From positions 485,362-549,361 of the forward strand of contig DATETJ010000002.1 in NCBI GenBank assembly GCA_035283685.1: 64,000 nucleotides of DNA, in the 5' to 3' direction. The position numbers were made by a program, and so were the translations under genes. This document shows, piece after piece, positions 7,633 to 14,140 of this stretch. Numbering within the stretch: position 1 is the stretch's first letter; each line of letters starts with the position of its first letter. The notes under the pieces are model-generated. The model was given only the letters and a program-made list of their open reading frames with translations. It did not search any database and was not told where the DNA came from. The DNA is from Candidatus Bathyarchaeia archaeon. GTDB taxonomy: Archaea; Thermoproteota; Bathyarchaeia; Bathyarchaeales; Bathyarchaeaceae.

Positions 7633-7827
7633 TTTTATAGTGGTTTAATAGCTCTTAAATATTCCTTTCACCCGTTTAACGCACAAAAACAAAGCGGAGA
7701 CAAACTTTTGAAAACAGTTGTTTTGCGCCTTGAGAGTTTAAGTTGCCCTGAGTCCGGTTTATCGAGTGCTTGTTTCAGTTGAGTTTTGCTAACTATCATG
7801 CTCACTTGGTCACGTTACTTACTGGAG

Positions 7828-7875
7828 AAGTATGTTTCAAAATATTGTTTTTGGAAGCGTGTGTTGGAGTCGGAG
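7828..7875 (+). repeat. Direct repeat right of vapBC, copy 2
   Basis: GTATGTTTC, then TTTTTGGAAGCGTG and TGTTGGAGTC, match 6903-6940 with a 10-base insertion near the left end. It runs straight into promoter-like repeat B. Confidence 0.5.
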
Positions 7876-7916
7876 TGAAACTTTTGTATAGAGGTTAGCA
7901 GCAAAAGGCTAAAATA
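7876..7916 (+). repeat. Promoter-like short repeat, copy B
   Basis: This matches copies A and D almost base for base: TGAAACTTTTGTATAGAGG, TTAGCAGCAAAAGGCTAAAAT. The CTAAAATA end at about 7910-7917 would direct transcription from about 7940, ahead of the DUF4258/YgiT-type pair that starts at 8010. Confidence 0.65.
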
Positions 7917-8009
7917 TTAGTCACAAAGACAAAGCTGAGAAAATGGGGAAGTCGCGGGATTTTTTGAAGGGAATTTTCATGTCTTCCAAGGTGTTTTTGT
8001 GGGTTCAAG

Positions 8010-8406
8010 TTGAAAAATCTGCAGCGAAGCTTCAAGGATGCGTTAGCTTTTTATGAGAGGTTTGGGATGCCACGGGAAAATAGTGTTTCGGGAATTGTTT
8101 ATGAGATTCGTTTGAGGTTGAAGAGGCGTAATGTACGTCATACATTTCACGCTTTAATGGAAGAAATGGGGGAACGTTTAACGGCTCAGAAGGTTGAAGA
8201 TGCCTTGATGAAGGGATTTGAGTTGGTTGAGGATTATCCTGATGATCCGAGAGGACATAGCTGCCTAATTTTAGGTTGGGTTGCTGGAAAACCTGTTCAT
8301 GTGGTTTGCGCCCCTCATGAAGAAGCACTTATGAATAGTGACTGTGTATGTTCCTTCTAGAGAAGATTGGGAAAAAGACTTGAAAACTAGGAGACGGGGA
8401 ACTTGA
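8010..8406 (+). pseudogene. DUF4258 toxin-like gene with a late frameshift
   Basis: The frame from TTG 8010 matches DUF4258 proteins: RHTFHALMEEMGERLT, VEDALMKGFELVEDYPDD, RGHSCLILGWVAGKPVHVVC and PHEEAL. It then shifts into DCVCSF and stops at 8360. In the next frame the DNA reads IVTVYVPSREDWEKDL, the normal C-terminus of the family, ending at TGA 8404-8406, which overlaps the TTG of the downstream zinc-finger gene. One extra base near 8328-8335 explains both. DUF4258 proteins are RelE-like toxins, usually paired with YgiT/MqsA-type antitoxins as here. If the shift is real the toxin is inactive; it may be an assembly error. Confidence 0.75.
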
Positions 8407-8609
8407 AAACATGCTATCAATGTGGTGGTTCGGTTTCAAGGAAAGTCATTGATTTGGAGTTAGAGGGCATTATCATTAAGGATGTTCCTGCAGAAGTTTG
8501 CAATGAATGTAAGGAAAAATATTTCGACACCAAAACAGCGACAATCATTCAGGAAATAACGTCCTTCATTAAGAACAAGAAGGTTGAGTTGTCTTCATTA
8601 GCACGCTGA
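8403..8609 (+). CDS. YgiT-type zinc-finger antitoxin
   Basis: The 68-residue product has four zinc ligands in two pairs, C-Y-Q-C (residues 3-6) and C-N-E-C (35-38), separated by the V-x-x-V-P-A-E-V motif of the YgiT/MqsA N-terminal domain, followed by a short helix with TATIIQEITSFIKNKK. MqsA-type antitoxins use this domain to bind the toxin; the DNA-binding C-terminal HTH of MqsA is missing, as in many archaeal short forms. It starts at TTG 8403, overlapping the restored end of the DUF4258 gene, which supports a two-gene operon driven from repeat B. Confidence 0.75.
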   Translation: MKTCYQCGGSVSRKVIDLELEGIIIKDVPAEVCNECKEKYFDTKTATIIQEITSFIKNKKVELSSLAR

Positions 8610-8730
8610 AAATTGGATGGGTCAGTCTTCTGAATAAGCTGAATAGGCTCCAAGATGAAATTCATCATAAATAGAGTTTTGTTAGGGTTTAGGCGAATCT
8701 TCGTTAGTCTTTGTAGCAAGAGAGGATAGT

Positions 8731-8766
8731 ATTTTGGTATAGAGGTTAGTGGCAAAAGGCTAAGCT
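8731..8766 (+). repeat. Promoter-like short repeat, copy C
   Basis: ATTTTGGTATAGAGGTTAGTGGCAA and AAGGCTAAGCTTTA form the most diverged of the four copies; the left TGAAAC is lost. It stands about 60 bases before the HEPN/MNT operon. Confidence 0.6.
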
Positions 8767-8827
8767 TTATTCTTAACTTTGACGAGAGGGTGATGTTAAA
8801 GAACAGCTTGAGGTGTCTGGTGGTTTC

Positions 8828-9241
8828 ATGGTGGATACTGAATATTTGAGAAGCAGAATTAGAGAGTTGCGAGAAGTCATTGGGGAGGTTAAGAGGGTTA
8901 CGTCAAAGCAATACTCAGGGCTGAGCTTAGATGAAAAGTATTCGTTAAGGTATCATGTTGTAGTCTTGGCTGAAGCACTTGGAAGTATATGTTTACACAT
9001 GGCCATGGATGATTTTGGTCGTGAGCCTGAGTCGTATTCTGCGTGTTTTAAGCTGTTAGAGGAGAAGGGTCTAACGAGCTGCTGTGAGGAATTGGTCAAA
9101 ATGGCTAGGTTGAGGAATATACTCGTACATCGGTATTGGACTGTGGACGACGTGAAGGTTTATGATTTCGTTAAAGGGAACTTTAAATGTGTGGAGCAAC
9201 TCATTAAGGGTGTTGAAGAGAGATATGGAATATCAGTTTGA
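8828..9241 (+). CDS. hepT: HEPN-domain toxin (HepT-like)
   Basis: An all-helical HEPN protein (DUF86 type) of about 137 residues. The catalytic R-x4-H-x-Y motif is present as R-N-I-L-V-H-R-Y near residue 98 of the chosen frame, preceded by the helix ELVKMARL. HepT proteins are ribonucleases silenced by adenylylation of the tyrosine of this motif by the partner MntA. I chose ATG 8828 because GGTGG lies six bases upstream; GTG 8813 would add five residues. The gene overlaps the MNT gene by 17 bp. All catalytic residues are present, so the toxin should be active. Confidence 0.85.
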   Translation: MVDTEYLRSRIRELREVIGEVKRVTSKQYSGLSLDEKYSLRYHVVVLAEALGSICLHMAMDDFGREPESYSACFKLLEEKGLTSCCEELVKMARLRNILVHRYWTVDDVKVYDFVKGNFKCVEQLIKGVEERYGISV

Positions 9242-9662
9242 TGAAATATCGTATTATAGGCTTACTGAGTGGCAGAAGAAGAGAGTGGTTGAAACAGCTA
9301 AGAATTTGTTAGAAGTCGATGAAAGAGTGAAGTTAGCTTACATCTTCGGGGGTTTCACGCGAAGGAGTAGCATTAGAGATGTTGATATAGCAGTGTACGC
9401 GGTTCCGCCTTTTTCATTTGGTGAGCTTCTAAGTTTGAATGCCAAGATGGAGTTGAAGCTCGGTTTGCCTGTTGATTTGGTTCAGCTTCAAGACTTGGAT
9501 CCTGTGTTTAGGTTAAAGATTTTGAGATATGGGTTGTCGATTTTGGTAGGGGATGGGCAATTGTACCATAGCTTATTGGCTCAGGCTTTTTCCGAATCTT
9601 GGGATTTAGACGTGTGTCGTAAGGATGCATCTAGATTCGTTAATTCTTCATTGAGGCGTTGA
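9225..9662 (+). CDS. mntA: MNT-domain antitoxin nucleotidyltransferase (MntA-like)
   Basis: A minimal nucleotidyltransferase of about 145 residues partnered with the HEPN toxin. The catalytic loop reads FGGFTRRSSIRDVDIAV: the D-V-D pair is kept, but the family G-S is G-G and the loop between it and D-x-D is two residues shorter than the usual ten. The last third (VDLVQLQDLDPVFRLKILRYGLSI) is the normal MNT continuation with the third acidic residue in V-D-L. In known systems the enzyme adds AMP units to the HEPN tyrosine. ATG 9225 lies inside the hepT end with GAAGAGAG upstream. Activity with G-G is likely but unproven. Confidence 0.8.
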   Translation: MEYQFDEISYYRLTEWQKKRVVETAKNLLEVDERVKLAYIFGGFTRRSSIRDVDIAVYAVPPFSFGELLSLNAKMELKLGLPVDLVQLQDLDPVFRLKILRYGLSILVGDGQLYHSLLAQAFSESWDLDVCRKDASRFVNSSLRR

Positions 9663-9678
9663 TCTGAAAGTGCTATGA

Positions 9679-9719
9679 TGAAACTTTTGTATAGAGGTTA
9701 GTAGCAAAAGGCTAAAATA
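9679..9719 (+). repeat. Promoter-like short repeat, copy D
   Basis: TGAAACTTTTGTATAGAGG followed by TTAGTAGCAAAAGGCTAAAAT matches copies A and B. CTAAAATA at about 9712-9719 is well placed as the TATA box of the cohesin-dockerin gene, whose ATG lies 38 bases downstream, leaving a short leader with GGAGAG. Confidence 0.7.
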
Positions 9720-9757
9720 GTCGCCGGCGGTATCAAATATGGTGAGGCGACGGAGAG

Positions 9758-10543
9758 ATGAGAGGAAGAACAAAAGTCATTAGCTTAGCAGCTATGTTAC
9801 TGGTTATATTCGCCACTTCAGCGATTTTCACTTCCGGACTGGTCGACGTTTCACGTTTATCATTATTTAGCACACCTATAGTGCCGAATCAGGTCCCTAC
9901 CGTGTATGTTGATCCTGCAACGATCATTATGGATTACGTTAATGATCCAGGCTTTCAGATTGGCGACTTGCTTCAGGTCAGTGTCAATATTACAGATGCT
10001 ACCGACGTGTTCAGTTATCAGGTTAATGTTACTTGGACCACGAGCATGTTGAACTTTACGAGAGTTGTGTCGTACGGTGATTTCTTGGCGCAAACTGGGT
10101 CGCCTTATGGGACTTCTCGAATAGAGCCGACTTTCATTGCGAGCAACGCAACTGGTTCTGCTTCGGTTGCTGAGACGATTTTGGGGGATGTCGCTGGCGT
10201 GGGGGGCGGTGGACGATTGTTCACCCTTGAATTCTTAATACTTGATTATGGATGTGCTAACATAACTATCAGCAGTGGCGGCGACCTTCCAACAATGTTG
10301 CTTGACAGCGCAGGTGCGACAATCTCGTTCTCAAGTGCTGATGGTTATTTCAAGAACAAGCTTTTCGGTGATGCAAACAGCGACCGAATAGTTGACATAT
10401 TTGATGCTGCAACGCTTAGCTCACGGTGGACTGGGGCGCCTGGAGCTTTACCGTACAGTCGATGTGTTGACAACAATGATGATGGAGTCATAGACATATT
10501 CGACGCTGCAGTGACAAGTGCCAACTGGGGAAGAACCGCGTAG
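9758..10543 (+). CDS. Secreted cohesin-dockerin protein
   Basis: A 261-residue exported protein. Residues 1-27 form a signal peptide. Residues about 47-200 have the pattern of a cohesin domain: VSVNITDATDVFSYQVNVTW, a hydrophobic strand core, and LGDVAGVGGGGRLFTLEFL (glycine-rich turn plus closing strand). The last 58 residues are a type I-like dockerin with two calcium loops, D-A-N-S-D-R-I-V-D and D-N-N-D-D-G-V-I-D, each followed by F-D-A-A. A protein with both a cohesin and a dockerin can act as an adaptor in a chain of surface proteins. ATG 9758 follows GGAGAG. The next genes supply further cohesin-like and dockerin partners. Confidence 0.8.
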   Translation: MRGRTKVISLAAMLLVIFATSAIFTSGLVDVSRLSLFSTPIVPNQVPTVYVDPATIIMDYVNDPGFQIGDLLQVSVNITDATDVFSYQVNVTWTTSMLNFTRVVSYGDFLAQTGSPYGTSRIEPTFIASNATGSASVAETILGDVAGVGGGGRLFTLEFLILDYGCANITISSGGDLPTMLLDSAGATISFSSADGYFKNKLFGDANSDRIVDIFDAATLSSRWTGAPGALPYSRCVDNNDDGVIDIFDAAVTSANWGRTA

Positions 10544-10566
10544 TCCGAGGCGCAGCTACTTTTCCT

Positions 10567-11961
10567 TTATTTCTTTTTGAAGTAAATTAGAATCGCAATT
10601 GCGGAAATTGATATCAGAATTACAGTTGCTATTACTAGGAGAATAGGTTCCGAGCTGGTTTTGTTGAGGTTGGTTTCTTTAACCGTAGTGACGAGTGGGT
10701 AGTTGTCTTTGTTTGTTCGGTCGATGATGTAGGGGGTGTCGCCTGTTCCGTCTTTGTCGGTGTCTTCTCCGTTATAGTCACTCCAGTAGTTTCCGCTTAA
10801 AGGTTGGCCGCTGTCCCATTGGTTGGTTGAATCTTGTGTGAAGGCTTGGTATGTGTTGTTTATGAAGTTGTTTTGGTAGATCATGTTGTTGTTTGAAGCG
10901 TCGAGGTATATGCCTTTGCCGTTGGTTTTGACTGTGTTGTTGATTATTGTGTTGCTCTTGGAGGAGATTAGCGCTATGCCGCCCAAGTCGCTGTTTGTTA
11001 TGGTGTTGTTGAATATGTCATTGTTGTTGGAATTGACTATTTGGATGCCATAGTATCCGTTGTTTGTGATGTTGGAGTTTTCCACAATGCTGTTTTCCGA
11101 ACTGACTATCAGGACGCTTTGTCCGTTTCTGCTTAGTTGTAGGCTTCGAACTTTGATCTTGTAGGAGTTGATTATTGCCACGTATCCTGCATCTGCGGGG
11201 ACCTGCTTGTTTTGCTCGTTTATCCAGTAGTAGATTGGTTTGTTGTTTATTGTGTTTGAAGTGTCGATGTTGTGGATGAAGTCAACTGAGACTCCGAAGT
11301 TGTAGCTGTTATTCTTCATTTGATTGTATTGAAGCGTGGAACCGGATGAGTATCCTAGGTATATGCCCCATTTGTTATGGTTGGCAACTGTGTTGTTTGT
11401 GAGAACGCTGTTGGGTGAAGCGGTGATGAAGATGCCGTCCCACGCGTTGTTTGTTACGATGTTGTCAGTTATCGTAGTCTGAGGTGATCGGTCTATGAGT
11501 AGGCCATATGTGCAGTTTGTTACAATGTTGCTGGTTATCTTACTATTCGGGGATTCCTGAATGTAGACGCCTCGCGAGAACTTGGTTATTCTTAGGTTTC
11601 TGACAGTTAGATTGTGCGTGCCGCGAGAATAAATTCCCGAGTCTGTTCCATTGCCTTCCAAGGTGAAGTCTTTTCCATCGATTATTGTGTTGTTTCTCTG
11701 GATCACGATCGACCCGTAAATGTCGCCTCTAAATGTGTAAACATCTATGTCGCGTTGAATTTGAGCAGTTGAGGGGTCTACTGAACCGTCTGCTTTAATG
11801 TAAATTGTGTTCTCCGCACTGACTTTCTGTATGTTCATTGAAAATGTTAGAAGCATGAGGAGAAGTATGGTCAGTGTTGTTAGCGCGACGGTTCTGGTTG
11901 TCAAATGATGTGTCTCTTCTTGAGTAATGCGTCCATAAGCGACAATATTTGTGTTTTGCAA
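10567..11961 (-). CDS. NosD-like beta-helix surface protein with C-terminal membrane helix
   Basis: A 464-residue product with an N-terminal hydrophobic signal (about 20-45), a N-N-T-I-I-D-G-K motif near 95 and many PbH1 rungs with N-N-T/N-I turns. It ends in GNYWSDYNGEDTDKDGTGD and TPYIIDRTNKDNYPLV, cut here into the standard NosD closing block, and a membrane helix (about 440-460) with a KKK tail. It is similar in design to the protein at 2980-4785 and to the helix part of 14141-15916. Such proteins bind or process sugars outside the cell. The ATG at 11961 may be replaced by a TTG about 18 codons downstream, just before the signal. It diverges from the cohesin-like gene at 12072. Confidence 0.85.
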   Translation of the reverse strand: MQNTNIVAYGRITQEETHHLTTRTVALTTLTILLLMLLTFSMNIQKVSAENTIYIKADGSVDPSTAQIQRDIDVYTFRGDIYGSIVIQRNNTIIDGKDFTLEGNGTDSGIYSRGTHNLTVRNLRITKFSRGVYIQESPNSKITSNIVTNCTYGLLIDRSPQTTITDNIVTNNAWDGIFITASPNSVLTNNTVANHNKWGIYLGYSSGSTLQYNQMKNNSYNFGVSVDFIHNIDTSNTINNKPIYYWINEQNKQVPADAGYVAIINSYKIKVRSLQLSRNGQSVLIVSSENSIVENSNITNNGYYGIQIVNSNNNDIFNNTITNSDLGGIALISSKSNTIINNTVKTNGKGIYLDASNNNMIYQNNFINNTYQAFTQDSTNQWDSGQPLSGNYWSDYNGEDTDKDGTGDTPYIIDRTNKDNYPLVTTVKETNLNKTSSEPILLVIATVILISISAIAILIYFKKK

Positions 11962-12016
11962 CTTTGAGGCTAGCGTCTCATGTGGAACTGTGTTCTATAC
12001 GTCAATGAAAAAAAGG

Positions 12017-12023
12017 TTATATA
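12017..12023 (+). promoter_or_regulatory. TATA box of the PEFP cohesin-like gene
   Basis: TTATATA preceded by AAAAGG is a good archaeal BRE/TATA pair. Transcription would begin near 12046, which lies after the first in-frame ATG (12042) and before the ATG at 12072; this decides the start in favour of 12072. Confidence 0.6.
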
Positions 12024-12071
12024 GGCACTGACTGTATTAATATGAACAGAGTAAAAGAGAGTGAGAGAAAG

Positions 12072-13562
12072 ATGAAAAAATCATTCAAAGTAGCCATAGG
12101 CTTCACTCTGATTGTAGCAATGATTATCTCAGTAAGTCTAGTTTACGCTATGGATATAGGGACAACCAATCAAACTGTTCCATTTGAATCAAGCCCAACA
12201 GCGACTCTAACAGGAAGTAGCACAAGCGGAGCCGGCACTGCTGCGAGTGCTAGAGACACTATTCTTACATCACCTCAGAACATCCGCATCGCATCTGCCA
12301 CAGCCGGACTCAACAGCACTTTCGTTGGCCATATGACCTTCGAACAAGATCCTAGCCTATTCACCATTGGTTGGGTCGACATCAAAATGAGATACTCAGT
12401 CGCAGGAGGCGGAGCAACATTAACCACAGATGACATGTACAGAATCGAATACACCACAGTGGCCGCACCAGCTGCTGGCGATTGGATAATCATCCAACCA
12501 AACAGTCAAGGAACAGCTTCAAACGTAGCACTCGGCGGCGTAACCCTTGCTCGAACCTGGTATAACCAGCTTCCCAACGATGGGACATGGGATTGGACCG
12601 ACATAACGGACCTTAAAATCCGTATCTTCAGAATACAAAAGAACTCGCTTGACCTCACTTCCCATATCTTCGCACTATATGAAGTCTGGGCAACAATTTA
12701 CCCTGACACAGTACCACTTCCACCTGCCGCAAGTCCAGCACTATCCATTCAGCCCCCAGTTGTTCCAGCGTTGGCAAATGCCTTCGAAACCTTCTTTGTA
12801 GACATCTATGCAAGAGATATGCCCGCCCTTTGGGGATATCAAGTCAGAATCGATTTCAACACCACCGTGCTAACGCCACTAGAAGCATGGACATACTACC
12901 CATGGAACACCGAAACAGCCCTACCAGTGCTTGAAGACACACTAGGCTATGTAGAAATTGCCTACGCAACCTTCTTCGGAGATACTGTAGGATTCACCGG
13001 CAACTCACCAATAGCGCGAATATACTTCCAAGTTGACGAAGACCCCCTAAACCTCGGATCAGGGCTTCCACCTACACCTAACTTCTCCCTGCTAACGTTC
13101 TCAATATCAAAACTACCTGATGTCGCAGCAAATCCCATTCCGCACAATGACTATCATGGAATCTACGGAGATCTTCCACCAGATCTGATGATATTTGCCG
13201 GCGGAACCGACCTAGCGGACCCTGTCTCTTCAATATGGACAAAAATAGAGCCCGCGCCAATTGAACCCGGATGGCACCTAAGCAGCTGGATAGACAACGA
13301 CAACAGCGGTATACTTAACCCCTCAGACCAAGTTGACATGACAGATCCGAGAGGCGCCATAGTTTGGCTCCACGTCGACGCTATATGGGGAGTCGATCAA
13401 GGAGGAGACCCCCCAGTTATCAAACACTCCATGAGCGGAACAGTAAAACCACCGCCACCAATTCCAGAGTTTCCATTGGGCATAGGCGTACTAATGTCAA
13501 TAGTTGCACTCGTACCCATCGTCTACATGTGGCGCACACGACCAAAGAAGAAGGTGGCCTAA
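12072..13562 (+). CDS. Cohesin-like surface protein with PEFP archaeosortase signal
   Basis: A 496-residue exported protein. It has a signal peptide (1-27), a beta-rich N-terminal region, and about residues 215-340 with the cohesin pattern FFVDIYARDMPALWGYQVRI, VEIAYATFFGD and PIARIYFQV. Near 420 is a single calcium-type loop D-N-D-N-S-G-I-L-N-P-S-D. The C-terminus is a tripartite sorting signal: PEFPLG at about 465, one membrane helix, then R-T-R-P-K-K-K. Archaeosortases recognise such PEF/PEFP tails, cut near the motif and transfer the protein to a lipid or glycan. The archaeosortase gene lies 7 kb downstream. A second gene follows after 3 bases. The sense strand is strikingly A/C-rich. Confidence 0.8.
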   Translation: MKKSFKVAIGFTLIVAMIISVSLVYAMDIGTTNQTVPFESSPTATLTGSSTSGAGTAASARDTILTSPQNIRIASATAGLNSTFVGHMTFEQDPSLFTIGWVDIKMRYSVAGGGATLTTDDMYRIEYTTVAAPAAGDWIIIQPNSQGTASNVALGGVTLARTWYNQLPNDGTWDWTDITDLKIRIFRIQKNSLDLTSHIFALYEVWATIYPDTVPLPPAASPALSIQPPVVPALANAFETFFVDIYARDMPALWGYQVRIDFNTTVLTPLEAWTYYPWNTETALPVLEDTLGYVEIAYATFFGDTVGFTGNSPIARIYFQVDEDPLNLGSGLPPTPNFSLLTFSISKLPDVAANPIPHNDYHGIYGDLPPDLMIFAGGTDLADPVSSIWTKIEPAPIEPGWHLSSWIDNDNSGILNPSDQVDMTDPRGAIVWLHVDAIWGVDQGGDPPVIKHSMSGTVKPPPPIPEFPLGIGVLMSIVALVPIVYMWRTRPKKKVA

Positions 13563-13565
13563 ACA

Positions 13566-14036
13566 ATGAAACTCAACAGATTAGCCTTGATCTCAGCAGT
13601 TGCACTAGTAGCACTGCTCGCAGGCGCCATTGCCTTCAACGCACTCGCACCGCCCCAAGAACTGAAACTCAAAGTAAAATGGCGACCACCAAACTACATG
13701 CTAGGTAACCCCGCACCCGATCCATGGATAGCAGAAATCTTCTTTGCACCATCACGCCCACTTGAACAAATAGACCCCAATACACTATTGCTTGAAGGCA
13801 TTTACTCTCCAAGCGGCACACCATACCTACTACGAAGCTCACCAGACAGAATGGCAGTGCCCTTCGACGGCGACGACGTACTAAGAGCACTACTCACCAA
13901 GGCACCCCACCTAGCACCAGGAGAATACCGCATACTACTACAAATCACAGGAAACCTAAAACCCGAATACGGCGCAACACCTTTCAGCGGCGATGGCGGC
14001 ATCAACCTCATCGTACCCGATGTGCCCCCTCCATAG
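13566..14036 (+). CDS. Small exported protein of an IDP-x-T/S-L/I-L-L repeat-domain family
   Basis: A 156-residue protein with an N-terminal signal or anchor helix (about 5-27) and a compact beta domain carrying P-W-I-A-E-I-F-F, E-Q-I-D-P-N-T-L-L-L-E-G and R-M-A-V-P-F-D-G-D-D-V. The same set of motifs (I-D-P-E-S-I-L-L-D-D, L-M-V-K-F-D-A-E-R-V) occurs in the protein at 43678-44109, so the two share a domain. Comparable domains are found in archaeal surface proteins, but I know no function. It is co-transcribed with the cohesin-like PEFP gene (3-base gap) and may be its accessory or binding partner. Confidence 0.65.
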   Translation: MKLNRLALISAVALVALLAGAIAFNALAPPQELKLKVKWRPPNYMLGNPAPDPWIAEIFFAPSRPLEQIDPNTLLLEGIYSPSGTPYLLRSSPDRMAVPFDGDDVLRALLTKAPHLAPGEYRILLQITGNLKPEYGATPFSGDGGINLIVPDVPPP

Positions 14037-14140
14037 GTCCTTAAACCCCACCCCTTTTTTATTTTCATCCCCACTCATTCAAACACTTTGCTAGGCGGCA
14101 AAGGAGATTCCATCTCCAATAAGGCAGGGAAAAACCATCA

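Larger units (their letters stand above)
7633..8009. other. Intergenic stretch with two dispersed repeats
   Basis: No convincing gene is present; the frames here run into the antisense of vapB. The stretch holds the right-hand direct repeat of the vapBC bracket (7828-7875) and, abutting it, promoter-like repeat B (7876-7916). Between 7940 and 8009 lies the leader of the DUF4258 gene. Confidence 0.5.

Noticed and set aside
11900-12060. Replication origin at the skew flip
   Set aside because: The direction of the flip fits fork convergence better than an origin, and no orc1/cdc6 gene or origin-box cluster was seen.
12042-12071. Earlier ATG of the PEFP protein gene
   Set aside because: The TATA box at 12017-12023 places the transcript start after 12042, and the signal peptide begins naturally at 12072.
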